The notes: generated by a model not told the origin, from the letters alone. DNA of 35,118 nt from Pleurobrachia bachei (GCA_000695325.1 AVPN01000793.1:1714-36831), one strand, 5' to 3'. Shown: positions 23,241 to 34,873, numbered from the stretch's first letter. Program-made: numbers and translations.

Positions 23241-23621
23241 CTATCCTACTTGGATTATATTGTTTTTGATGTAGTACTTTCCGCCCGGGTCCTCTAAGCG
23301 AAGCTTTTTCAAGGTATTTATAAGGGCTTTTCGCTCCTTAATTTGGATCGGTGTTAAATCTGGTGACAGATAAACAGCTGCGAAATGTTCCGAATTCTTG
23401 AGCTGTCGTGACTTTTTCAGCAGCGCCATAAGTGTTGCCCTTCTCTCAAAAGAAATCAAAAGTGGTCGAGGGCCCTTAACTCGCTGTCCAGACTCTGTCG
23501 ACGAATGCCGATATGCAAAGCAACCTTGGTGTAGACTGTAGGCCCCTCGTTGCGGGGGGTGTGTACATGGATGATGGAGCCAAGGGGGCTGCTGGCTGCC
23601 GCGGTGGATCAAAAAAATCAA
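23241..23621 (-). mobile_element. LINE ORF1-like C-terminal fragment
   Basis: The - strand frame contains VKGPRPLLISFERRATL, KKSRQLKNSEHF, VYLSPDLTPIQIKERKAL and a C-terminal KYYIKNNIIQV. This is the layout of the nucleic-acid-binding C-terminal part of CR1/L2-type LINE ORF1 proteins. The N-terminal part is missing or decayed. It has the same orientation as the reverse-transcriptase fragment at 21490-22023 but is too close to be one intact element, even allowing for the gap. Confidence 0.6.
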
Positions 23622-24319
23622 AATCAGTTTTGAGATTTCTTAAATTTGGAAAACTTGACAGGTTATAATAAAATTAATAAAATGGGCGCGCATTCTCACA
23701 CGCGCAATTTTATTTAACGACGTTCGCGCGGCTCCAAAGGCAGTAATTTATGGGCCTCCATTGTATTTTGTGCCAAAATTAAAATCTCAATTTGTTTGAA
23801 AAGTTAATTCATCAAAATATTAACACATACCATCACAGCATATCACATCACATCAAATGGTACAAAGATTTTTAACTGTTTTAAAACTCAGCATAGAGGG
23901 GTGAAACTCTTAATGGGGTAAGATCATGAATGAATTTATAAAAAAGAAGTTATTTGAGTCTTGGGTATTGTCCTTAAACTCTACAGCCTCTATTTTCTAT
24001 CTTCGTTTCTCTCTGAAGTCCAGATGGAAACAAAATATAGGCTCTTTAAAACTCCACAATCACATAATGCAAATGGCTCTCCACCATGCCATATGTTTAT
24101 TTAAATCAAGTGAATTATACTCAATGACTCGAGATAATTCGTAGTCCAATCAAGTCAATTTATCGTCATTTTATATTCACTTCTTTGTACATCAAGTACA
24201 CACGGTTTTCTCTCAAATACACCTTGTCCGCTAAAAACATTAGTCTATCAGTATCTCACTCACTCTCTATTTGGCTATCCCAGTCTGCTGGTAGTCATGG
24301 AGACTGAACTCATCACACT
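23622..24319. other. Region 3' of the SHANK-like gene
   Basis: No gene is seen. It contains GC-rich repeat core D (23685-23731: GCGCAATTTTATTTAACGAC followed by GTTCGCGCGG) and AT-rich DNA. The 3' untranslated region of the SHANK-like gene lies at the right end. Confidence 0.45.
24096..24101 (-). terminator. Candidate poly(A) signal of the SHANK-like gene
   Basis: AATAAA on the - strand lies about 220 bases past the stop codon (24320-24322). Confidence 0.35.
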
Positions 24320-27300
24320 TCACCTTCCCTCGTTTCGGAGTTTCTTGATTTCCTGAACCATTGTCATACGGTGGCCCAGTTTGGTGACCCCAAGATCTCT
24401 CATATCGTCCTTGCTGAGATCCGGTAAGTTGATTCCTGGAGAGATGGGGATATTGTTGTAACAATTCTAAAACAGTAACAATTCTAAAGTAGTAAGAAAA
24501 ACCAATCTCAGATAAGATATGAAACTGGTAAAATCAAAATCTCCATTTTCAGAGCTATTTGTTTACCTCTGATATCATTTTCCAGGAAAATCTCCTTGTA
24601 ATCGCCGAGCCCCACACCACACAACCAATCCACAACATCCTGCGAATCCCAATCCTCCAACTGTTTCCCCGTCTGATCATGCAACCCATGCTGCACAAAA
24701 CCGCTATCCCAACTCTCATTATCCTCCCTATCACATACAGGTGGGGGAGGGGTGACAGGTCTGATCTCTGTTACCGGGGGAGGTGGAGGGAGGTCATCAG
24801 GAGGGGGCGGGGGAGGTACTACGGAGGGAGGTGGAGGGAGGGTGTAGTCCATGGCTGGTTTCTGGCCGGACATCAGGGACATTCTTCTTATTCGCATCTC
24901 CTCAGCTTTCTTTGCGATACTACGGGGGAATAATGGATAGGTTAGGAAATTGGTTTGAATCTTCTATCTTTATTCACCAATTGAGTACGATGTCCCCTCT
25001 CTTTTTGGGAAGGGGGAAGCCCCCATCCCTAGAGAGGACAGCGCAGGAGGAAGAGAAATGAGGGGATATCATACCCCAATTAGCAAATGTCTCTAACATG
25101 CCCATTGCCCCCTGCGCTTACTCTTCAGCAGATTGAGACTTGTGAAGTGCTGGTGGGGGATCCCCCTCATCAACATTGTCAGACTCCTGATCCTGCTGCA
25201 CGGGTTGTTTTGGTACTACCACAGCTGCTGTCCTGGATGGTTTCACGGGCTCACTCTGGGTTGACTGGAGACTCTGGTTGTCTGATCCACCCGTACTTGT
25301 CAACCTGGAGGGGGAATAGGGGGCGTAACTTCTGGGTGGTAGCCATGGTAACCATATTGGTATTTGGTAACCATGGTAACCAAAGTATCATGCAGGTTAT
25401 CGTACCTTTTACGTTGTTCGTTGATCTGAGCAAATGTTGCATGGGGTAACACGGGAATCATGACTGCTTCTTCGTACCTCTGCAGGGGGATATTTGAATT
25501 AGAGAATTGGGATCGAAATGAGCTACTCAACATCACATCAATGCTACAGAGTACAGAGTTTGTCGTAGTTTCATCACAGATGGGTCGTCACAAATATGTT
25601 TTCATGGAACTAAAAACAAATTGAAATTTTCATGGAACTAAAGTAGAATTTTTTGAAGTTGTCACCCCCCTGGGTGGCGCACGAGTTTTTATTTGCGCTT
25701 CGGAAGGAAAATCTCCTTGTAATCGCCGAGCCCCACACCACACAACCAATCCACCACATCTTGTGAATCCCAATCCTCCAACTGTTTCCCCGTCTGATCA
25801 TGCAACCCATGCTGTACAAAACCGCTATCCCAACTCTCATTATCCTCCCTATCACATACAGGTGGGGGAGGGGTGACAGGTCTGATCTCTGTTACCGGGG
25901 GAGGTGGAGGGAGGTCATCAGGAGGGGGCGGGGGAGGTACTACGGAGGGAGGTGGAGGGAGGGTGTAGTCCATGGCTGGTTTCTGGCCGGACATCAGGGA
26001 CATTCTTCTTATTCGCATCTCCTCAGCTTTCTTTGCGATACTACGGGGGAATAATGGATAGGTTAGGAAATTGGTTTGAATCTTCTATCTTTATTCACCA
26101 ATTGAGTACGATGTCCCCTCTCTTTTTGGGAAGGGGGAAGCCCCCATCCCTAGAGAGGACAGCGCAGGAGGAAGAGAAATGAGGGGATATCATACCCCAA
26201 TTAGCAAATGTCTCTAACATGCCCATTGCCCCCTGCGCTTACTCTTCAGCAGATTGAGACTTGTGAAGTGCTGGTGGGGGATCCCCCTCATCAACATTGT
26301 CAGACTCCTGATCCTGCTGCACGGGTTGTTTTGGTACTACCACAGCTGCTGTCCTGGATGGTTTCACGGGCTCACTCTGGGTTGACTGGAGACTCTGGTT
26401 GTCTGATCCACCCGTACTTGTCAACCTGGAGGGGGAATAGGGGGCGTAACTTCTGGGTGGTAGCCATGGTAACCATATTGGTATTTGGTAACCATGGTAA
26501 CCAAAGTATCATGCAGGTTATCGTACCTTTTACGTTGTTCGTTGATCTGAGCAAATGTTGCATGGGGTAACACGGGAATCATGACTGCTTCTTCGTACCT
26601 CTGCAGGGGGATATTTGAATTAGAGAATTGGGATCGAAATGAGCTACTCAACATCACATCAATGCTACAGAGTACAGAGTTTGTCGTAGTTTCATCACAG
26701 ATGGGTCGTCACAAATATGTTTTCATGGAACTAAAAACAAATTGAAATTTTCATGGAACTAAAGTAGAATTTTTTGAAGTTGTCACCCCCCTGGGTGGCG
26801 CACGAGTTTTTATTTGCGCTTTCTTGGCCAATTTGGTCAAACCAAAGTTTTACGGATAATATTCGGTGATATCCGGGTTTTTGCCGAAAAGTGAGAGCAA
26901 GTGGGGGCTGTCATGCGCAAATACGACGCCGCGCGACAAAAGGGGGGTGACAACTTCAAAAAATCCGACTTTATGTTACAGAATTTTATGAATGAAAAAC
27001 AAAAAAGGCTGGAGGAAAATTACACGACAGTTATTAGAATACAACATTTTCAATGAATGACAATGAATTAAAGTATTAACAAGAAGGATAAATTAAAAAG
27101 GGGGAGGGAGTTGCTGCTTCACTTTCACTTTCCATTACTTCCACATGTTACCACATGTGTTAAGCTACCACGACACCAAGTGTAGATCTACCTTGTAGTC
27201 CGCAGGTCCAACAATCTTTCCACAGGTGACACAGATCTCAGTAGCCGTGTTTTGAGTATCACAGTTGGCACAAATCCATGTCTTTTCCTCCTTTCCCTCC

Positions 27301-30300
27301 TCCTTGATACGAGAGAAGGATTTCCGGGATCTGTCCTTACTGGATTTCCTACTGCTTTTTGTCCGGTCCTTGGAGCGATCTTTCGAACTGTCTTTGGATC
27401 GCTCTTTCGACTTGTCCCTCTTTCTATCTCTAGATCTGTCCCTCTTTCTATCTTTCGATTTGTCTCTCTTTCTGTCTCTAGATCTTGACCTATCCTTGGT
27501 TTTGTCCTTCGATCTCTCTGATTTAGACTTGTCTTTCGACTTCTTACTTGACCTTTCCTTTGACCTATCTTTATCTTTATGCCTCTCCGATTTTCTTCTT
27601 GATCGGCCTCTATCATCATCCTTTTTCTCGTCTTTTTCTGGAACGTTCTCCCTTTCATCCCTCTTTTCCTCTTTCGGAACAGGTTCCTTCTGATCACCAA
27701 CTGGTTTTTCCGCTGCTGTACTACCAACAGGTCCTTGATCTTTTCTAACATCCCCAGAGGGAACTACCTCCTTTTTCCTTCCCTCGAGATCCCCCATTGT
27801 GACCACAGGTCCACCTATCCCGACCGCTCCGTAACTCTTGGCCCTATCCAAAACACTCAACTTACCACCCTTCTTTCTCTCCAGAGTCTCGTATGGAGTA
27901 CTACATAACACAGCAGGTGCCTCGTCTCGGGGTTTGGGTTTTGGTGTTGGCATATGTTCCTCCGGCACCATTGAATCCAACCCAAATGGGACAGTAACTT
28001 TGCGGGTAAGAGGTGTTGTATCAGTAGGTTCACCTCCCCCTGGAATACTGTTCAGAGAGGAAGTCTTCAGTGGAACTCTACTAGGTGAAGCTGTCCGGGG
28101 TGGTTTTGTTACTCCGTATAACTGGCTTAGAGAGGTAGACCGGGGTGGTGTGTTAAAATCAGGAGGTGGCGGGGGTAGTGGCGGTGTTTGGGGCCGGGAG
28201 GGATGAGGTCGGAAGTTGATTTGGTTTGAGGATGAAGCCCGTACAGGAGACTGAGCTATCAGACTGCCTAGTGATTGAGGGGCTGCGGGGATATCGCTGG
28301 TTGAGTTAGATTTGGGTCCAATTGGTTGAACGTTACTGCTTACAGAAACATGTGACGTCACACTGTTAACTGAGGGCGTTTTATTCAGGGAACTGTCTCT
28401 ACTTTTATTCCCGGAATTATCTCTGCTGTGAGATGGGATATGTCCAACAGAGGTAGCGGCACGTGGCGTGTGTTCCGGAGCAATAGATACATTCGGTTCC
28501 GAAGAAAAGGAGAGAGATGATAACTGCCCGTAATTTGATGATGGTGGTTGCTGGTTAAAATGAAGGAGGTTGGTTGATTGTTGGACCACCACTGGTGTCT
28601 CAGGGGAGGGAGTTTTGGGGTTGATTGTAACGGAGGCCTGGACGGCGATAGCGAGGCTTTTTAGAGTTCGTTTTGTTGGTGTTGTAGACTTGACTATTAT
28701 CGCTTCTGGCTGCTTCAAAACCGCTGTGTGTTCTTGTGTTACCTTGGGTGGTTCTTGTGGTTTAATATCCAACTCCTGTTTTGACGGTGGGCGGGTAAGT
28801 GAAAGAGAGGATGTTCGTCTGGGTAGTGGTGGTGGTTGTTTGATAACCTTGGTATATATGGGCTCCCCTGATCTCTGCAGCGGGTCCTCATCCTGGTGTG
28901 CCCGAGTTGGGGAGGAGGACGGGGTCTCCAAATCATCCGTATCGACAGTTGTGTAAGTGGAACTCTCCACAGACGAACTGCTACAATCCATCATCATCAT
29001 GATCCTATGATTTGGGTCATTCATATTAACCAATGAGGATGTACTACCCCACTCCTTACCCATGATACTCCTAGCCAGACTCCTCTGTGACATATCATCC
29101 CCTGCCGATGGGGTGGTAGCTGGTGTCCTACTTCCCCTCCTCCTCTCTATACTACCCTTGTAGTCCCCGGAACTAGACCTTCCCTTCCGACCCAGACTCA
29201 TTGTACGGGAAGAGTGTTGTTTAACAGGAGGTGGTTTGGTAATGACCTCCTCGTCCTGTTCGTGTACAACACTCACCCTCCTCCTGGCCACTACCACGCT
29301 ACCCCGTGGAGAGGGGGTGTAGTTCTGGGCAGTGTAGCCACCAGGTTGTTTGGGTGATGTTTTGTTGTCGGGGGTGCTGCTGGGCATGTAGGTACCGCTA
29401 TCTGATGTCTGGTGTGTGTGGCAGGGGTCAGTTTAGGGGTAATACAGAGGGGAATATAGGGGGGAGAGGAAAAAATATTACAATCCAGATAGATTATTTG
29501 ATAAATCCAGGTGGAGAATAAGCTGAGAGACAGATCTTTAGGGGGGGACAACAAAACAACAACATTAACAATCAAATCAATACCTTATTATTAGATTCAG
29601 TAGTTGTCTGGTATGTCGGTAACAGTATCGTCGATTGTGTTTTTTGTATTCTGTCAGCACTTGAAACCGTCTAAAATAGATATATTTCAGTCAGTGTTTA
29701 TTGTTGCTATAGTTACCGGAGGTTCAGATTGCTGTTGCTGAAGGGCAGGTGCACTGCGTTGTGTCGGCATTGTTTGACACCTAATCACCATATCACCACC
29801 GTCTGGCACAGTAACCTACATTAGAGAGAGGGGTGTTATACCTGTGAACGAGCTGGTCGGAGATTCTGTCGGAGTCCCGCCAGCTCAGTCTGGCTGAGCC
29901 CCTTTGTCAGGTTGGTCGTGCTCCTACTGTTGTCTGTCCGTTGTTGTTGGCGGGGTGTTAGTCCAGTACGAGGGTGAACGTCACGGAGTAGGTCAGTTGT
30001 GGTATGTGATCGGAGTCTGATCGCCTGTTGTTGCTGTTTTACCTTGTTTACATTCGCGTAGATCTGTTCCTCTTTTCGGGGTGAAGTTCCTGCAGAAAAT
30101 ATCGGATGTTATTATGGGAAAATTAGCCCGAGAAAGAAATAACTTTGGGTTAGTTAGTCAGGTGCTTCACAGTCATTGTCAGCGGTTATAGAACAAATTT
30201 GTAAAGATTGTGATACTGTTGTTCTTTGAGATCGAGAAGTAGAACTACTCCAACCCTTTTTATATACCCCATTGGTATGAAAAAGTGCAGGATTGTGTGT

Positions 30301-32606
30301 CAACTGCCATGTGACGTCACTGCGTATCACTGTGTCATGTGTATCTCTCTGTCATGTGTATCTCTCTGTAAGTGTCATGTGTATCTCGATGTCATCTCAG
30401 TGGATTTACCATTAGCTAGAGACTGTGATCGGTTGATCATAGGAGCACGGACGGGTCCCTGCAGCTTTGTCGTTGGATTTCGTTTTGGTACAGCGGGAGG
30501 TGGAGCTACTGGCTCTGCAATGATTAACACACACTTGTTACATGGGCACACAATTGTTACATGTACAATTGTTACAGACACAATTGTAACAGACACATTA
30601 TACGTTAAGATTTGTTTATCAGCGCATTTACACTGTCATTACACATGACAATTGACCGGCAGCAAAATGATCAACCAAATTGAAAGAACTAGTTACAACT
30701 TGACCAGGCCGTGCACGAGTGGAAATAGAAACCAAACAAACAACAGCTATCCCACTTACGTGATGACACCTGGATAAGTTGGAGTGTCAGTGGGTTTCCA
30801 CTTTTCCTGATCATTTCCACAACCTCCTTGTGCGAGGCAATGGTCACATCTTTACCGTTCACCTAGAAGGAATTCCACTGGTTACCATGGTAACTGAATT
30901 GGAGTGGTTACAAGGGTGTAACCATGGGGTTTCTAGTGGCTGTGAGAGGTAACTAGAGCCTAGATAGAGTGAATATATGGTGTCGTAAAAAACGTGAGTG
31001 CAAAATATTCTTTTTGATAACGCTCATGTTCTCAGTTTCTCTTTACAGATAAAAGAGGTTTCGGTATGTAGCGACTAGGTTATAATCTCATCCCCGAATT
31101 CAGCTTAGAAAGTCATGGGCATATTGGAAAGGGTGGGCGAGGTTCAAAGAGATCTGCTGGGATCTCTTGATGGGTCCCTCCATAAACAGAGAGACACACT
31201 ACTCTCTGTGTGTGTCTTTATTTCTCTCTGTGTGTCTTTCTTTCTCTGTCATTCAATCCCCAACAGACACGACCAGAGCTCCCTCCCAGGAAGCCAAGAT
31301 TCAAGAAGAAGGAGAGAAGATAGGGCAATTTGCCAGCGATCAGCTCTGTGAGTTGTGATCAATGCCAGGCAAGAGTTCATACATGCATAATTTCAGAATT
31401 ATATGCTATGGGGGAGAGAGAGAGTTAGATGGAGGGAGGGAGGGAGGCCGAGGGGTGAGAATGTAAGAGCTACCTGGGATACCCACTAGATAGGACCCTT
31501 GCACGTCATGATCCTAACGGAAAATATACATGAGTGACACATGAGCGATTCGAGATTATCACACGTACAATATGTGAGGATATATGTGTACCTACATGCA
31601 TGAAAAAAATCCATTATAAAGGCCAGGATGGTCATCATACAACCCCTCCCTAACATGAGTCTCTAGTTACTAGAAACTGGTCCCTCAAATTATAAGGAGT
31701 GCAGGTGGTGAGACGGTGAGATGTATTATAAGTAACTCAGTCCTTACCTTATAAATGAAATCGTTGCCCAGGACCCCGGCTTTCTGGGCCTCACTGTCCT
31801 TATCCACTCCAAACATGAACTGAGAACAGGGCGCCTCAACACTCGGTGCAAATTGGGCATTCTTGGAGCTCAAACCCTTGATGTGGAACCCATAACCTCG
31901 TTTTGTTTTTGGTATCTTTACACATCGGCTGGTTTTCAATCTGTGGAAGATAGGGATGTGAGAATATCTAAAAAATAGTATTCTTCAGAACAAAAAAAGA
32001 TCAAAGAAAATATTCTTCAGCATTGCAATAAAAGTCCCAACTTACTCAAAGAAATTCAAAGCACAAGGTACTATTTTGTTGTCGTAATTTTCAGGCGAAT
32101 CGTTTACTAGGTGCTACAAACTGTAAAATTATCATATGACCTTATTTTGTGCTACTACTTTCTTTGGATTCTACTTTATTCAGCTTTCAATTAATATTTA
32201 CAAAGACTCCCGGCTGATGACATCACCACAGTTTTATCAGGTTTTTTGAGTCACATGAGTTTACGATTACAAATATTCTACCGGTCCTATGTTACCCAGA
32301 CACTCCCCCGCATAGCAGGCCGGGGAAACGAAAGCAAAACTTAACCCAGCGAGCCGCTGTTTTTACTCAGATAGTCTGTTGCCTCTTATACGAAAATATT
32401 GGGTTCAATAATTCAAGTCATTGCACAAATCAAACAAATTTGAAGAAGTAAAAACTCTAGGTTTACTATTATGTGAAATAGGGTCAAAAATCCAGGTTTA
32501 CTTACAATTCTTCCAGGGACATTTTGAGGGCGTGGGAGCTGGGCGTAGGGAACTCTGAAAAGGAACAAATGGTAACAGGTGTGCGATCAGAAAGATGATA
32601 AAGAGA

Positions 32607-32642
<36 letters not shown>

Positions 32643-34873
32643 GAGAGAGAGAGAGAGAGAGAGAACGAGAGAGAGAAACAGATAGAGAGATAGAGAGAGT
32701 GAGAGAGAGAGTGAGAGAAGATCGATCAGGGGAACACATTACAGTAACACAATCACACCCAACCATCCCGTCCCCTCCTCATCAGACATATTGTAGAATA
32801 CACCACTGTACTGACAAACGGACAAACGAACTGTACTGACAAACAGAAAAACGAACTGTACTGACAAACAGACAAACGAACTGTACTGACAAACAGACAA
32901 AAAACAACGAACGAACAGACAAATAAACAGACAAAACAGACAAATGGAACAGACTAAGGAGCAGTTTTTTTGGAAATCTCACATTTGGAATTATTTTCCT
33001 GTCCAATCAATTGCTGAAGATTCTAGAAAGAAAAACAAAAGGGATCACTAGCCACCAAAACTAGAAACTGAACACGGAAATATAACGTGAACTCAGCTCG
33101 GTAAACAAACTGAAAAGCTGTCAAATCAATCTCAGATCTTTGCTTGCAGGATCATAAAACAAACAAACCTACACAGATTTCCACAGAACATAGGAAGCTT
33201 AGCGTGTCACACCATCAGACAAACCTCAGAGCGACAACCCTCTCCATTCTCCAATTATAGCCTATATGTTTATTATATTACCTACACACTTACTTCACAG
33301 CTACAGGCCCCTGAATTGTAACCTACATAGCCTACATGTATTACTACTAATGCTATTAGGAACCTATACACACTCTCTTTACTAAATGCGACATTAGAAG
33401 TTCAAGTTCTCTATAAAGTATAAAATCACACCTCTAGCTCTGATCTAACCCCTTTTGTAATAAAACGTGATCTTTCTTTACACAAATCAAACATTCCACA
33501 GGCAAGTCACGATCACACAAACACAGCTCATCACACATCTAGTCAGACCGATCACACGGTTAGCATCACTCACACTCACATTGATATAAAACCAAAAAAC
33601 ACAGGAGCAGCTAGTATCACACTGATCACACTGATCACAAAATCACACACTGAAGTTACCCACCGGGAGGGTAGCTAGCAGCCGATGAAGACGTTGTACT
33701 ACTCCCACTGGTGCTAAGTGCCCGGTGTTCCACGGGGAACAACCCTGGAACAGCAGCAGCTGTTGCAGATGTTCCAGTTGTTCCAGAGCTGATGATGGAA
33801 CCATCTGCACTCACCACACTACCAGTTTCGGAGTTGCCATGACGACCGTTTGTGTTGGGCGATACAACGGGCTCCTTTCGCCGGGGTGTGAAGGAGGGAG
33901 TTGCGCTGAAGGGTTCTGAGGGACAATACGGGGGAACGTCAGGTTATATAATTTTAGGGTCTGATTATTGAATTTGAGTACTGTAAAACTGGTTTTGGGG
34001 TGTTGGTGACAGGGGTATAGTGATAATGATAAGGAATGATTTAATGCGGATGTCATGTTTAGTTCAAGAGCGACATCATCTTGCACTTTGTAGGTTGCAC
34101 AAAACTCTCTCCAGTTTTGGTGAGATGGTGTATGGGTGTATGGGGTAATGTTTACCACTGTTTACTAACGGTAGACCTTGGAGAGACTCATGATCAACCA
34201 TTATCATAACCACAGCTCTCCCTGTGGTTTCTTATAACAATGAGGTGGGTGGTATTTGTGTTTCTGTTCTTGACTGCTTCCTCTCGGTTCTCTCTGTCCC
34301 TTTGTCTCGCTCCCGAGAGAGATAGAGAGAGCTCCTCTTTCTCACTCCCTTTTTGAACTATTTAGCTAACGGTTTCGTGCATGTTTGTACGTAATTGGGT
34401 TCTGAAATTGTCGCTATACAAACAAAAGACCCCCTTTGCCTCTCTCCATGTCTACCATTTTCTATACTTCTTGGAAATTTCCATTTTTCAGTCCATTGCA
34501 TTCTATTAGCTTAGCATTTGTTGTGTGTGTCTTCCACACTTCACACATGTTTGACATTTGGTTCTGACTTGGGTGACATCAATTTGCCCTTCCGTGAAGT
34601 TGAGTAGCCAGTAATGTTAGAATACTTGCATGTGCAATAATTTTGTTTTGTTTTTTGTTTTTGTTTGTGTGGGCGCGGTGAAACAGGACCGAGCAAGGAA
34701 ATGCTTGATATGGTGAATGCATATTTCTGTAAAATTTTCCTCTCAAATATATTGTGTGAGAGAGAGATTCAGTCCTTACCGATAATCTCTAAGGGAGATT
34801 TAGGTTCTGGTTTCATTGTTGGTCCCTCGACCTGATCCTTCCCAACCTTCTTCTTCTTCTTTCCCAGACCCAT
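24320..34873 (-). CDS. SHANK: SHANK-like scaffold: PDZ, proline-rich, RS tract, RanBP2 zinc finger, SAM
   Basis: Fourteen exons join in perfect phase to about 1390 residues: 34780-34873, 33664-33915, 32506-32554, 31748-31940, 30760-30862, 30410-30514, 29842-30089, 29717-29815, 29584-29670, 27192-29408, 25406-25479, 25122-25304, 24567-24919 and 24320-24435. A PDZ domain (about 134-232) has GYGFHIKG as its ligand-binding loop and the SHANK-like DFIYKVNGKDV...HKEVVEMIRKSGN stretch. The middle is Ser/Pro-rich, with SH3-ligand-like PPPLPRR and a Homer-type PPPDF (about 824-828). An arginine/serine/lysine/aspartate repeat tract (about 1005-1115) is followed by a RanBP2-type finger WICANC...N...CVTC (about 1122-1144). 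A polyproline stretch then leads to a C-terminal SAM domain (about 1318-1388) with DLGVTKLGHRM, much like SHANK. Ankyrin and SH3 domains of vertebrate SHANK are absent. Its role as a junctional or postsynaptic-type scaffold is inferred from domains. Exons 11-13 have a duplicated set at 25689-26600. Confidence 0.78.
24584..26821. repeat. Near-identical 1.12 kb tandem duplication within the SHANK-like gene
   Basis: Copy 1 (24584-25700) and copy 2 (25705-26821) are aligned at a constant offset of 1121 bp and separated by four bases (CGGA). By eye only four substitutions differ (24634, 24640, 24643 and 24694 versus +1121). The unit carries exons 11 and 12 and most of the SAM exon, plus the left part of an inverted-repeat element. 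The near-identity means a very recent event or an assembly artefact such as a joined haplotype. Confidence 0.92.
25689..26040 (-). CDS. Truncated duplicate of the SAM-start exon (possible alternative last exon)
   Basis: This is the duplicate of exon 24567-24919. Its acceptor at 26041 is intact. The SAM domain is cut after DYKEIFL, and the frame runs into transposon-derived sequence, ending PKRK and a stop at 25689-25691. No donor remains, so it can only be a terminal exon. An AATAAA overlaps the stop codon. If used, it would give a protein lacking most of the SAM domain. The duplicated upstream exons are 26527-26600 and 26243-26425, both with intact splice sites. Confidence 0.5.
26769..26964. 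mobile_element. 196-bp element with perfect 23-bp terminal inverted repeats (MITE-like)
   Basis: The left end (26769-26791) reads ATTTTTTGAAGTTGTCACC followed by CCCC. The right end (26942-26964) is its exact reverse complement. The interior carries a GC-rich core, GCGCAAATACGACGCCGCGC (about 26915-26935), shared with other sites in the window, and has no coding capacity. A clear target-site duplication is not visible. A truncated left end of the same element sits at 25648-25700, at the duplication breakpoint. Confidence 0.75.
30881..30894. promoter_or_regulatory. Perfect X-box-like palindrome GTTACCATGGTAAC
   Basis: This 14-bp perfect palindrome matches the RFX X-box consensus (GTNRCC, spacer, RGYAAC). 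It lies in the intron 19 bases upstream, in transcription order, of the second PDZ exon of the SHANK-like gene. Its function is unknown and it may be part of a repeat. Confidence 0.35.
31474..31513 (-). other. Candidate 40-bp cryptic or poison exon in the PDZ intron
   Basis: On the - strand an acceptor TTTTCCGTTAG and a donor GTAGCT flank 40 bases that are open in the frame of the preceding PDZ exon (DHDVQGSYLVGIP). Since 40 is not a multiple of three, inclusion would shift the next exon and hit a stop after four codons. The flanking exons join perfectly without it, so it is not part of the main coding model. Confidence 0.3.
32601..32720. repeat. (GA)n microsatellite
   Basis: This is an interrupted GAGA tract of about 120 bp in a SHANK-like intron. 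It is read as open frame by chance and is not coding. Confidence 0.9.
32806..32905. repeat. 25-bp minisatellite, four units
   Basis: Four units beginning CTGTACTGACAAAC start at 32806, 32831, 32856 and 32881, with one or two base changes each. They decay into GACAAA-rich sequence up to about 32945. The array lies in the intron between SHANK-like exons 2 and 3. Confidence 0.85.

Noticed and set aside
25357-25381. GGTAACCATGGTAACC in the SHANK-like intron as a perfect palindrome
   Set aside because: Its reverse complement is GGTTACCATGGTTACC, so it is a direct repeat around CCATGG, not a perfect palindrome or a full X-box.
27188-27751. 187-residue - strand frame rich in R and K
   Set aside because: It is a shifted frame of the RS tract; the other frame contains the zinc finger and connects in phase with neighbouring exons.
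27252-28956. Several long + strand frames, such as 27265-27693 and 28570-28956
   Set aside because: They are antisense to the large SHANK-like exon and arise from its RS and proline-rich repeats; the composition (LSLFLSLDLS) mirrors the repeat.
32579-32839. 86-residue frame of RERERERE type
   Set aside because: It is translation of a (GA)n microsatellite in an intron.
34780-34873. N-myristoylation of the SHANK-like start MGLGKKKKK
   Set aside because: A lysine stands at position 6, where the myristoylation consensus needs a small residue; the polybasic start is noted only.
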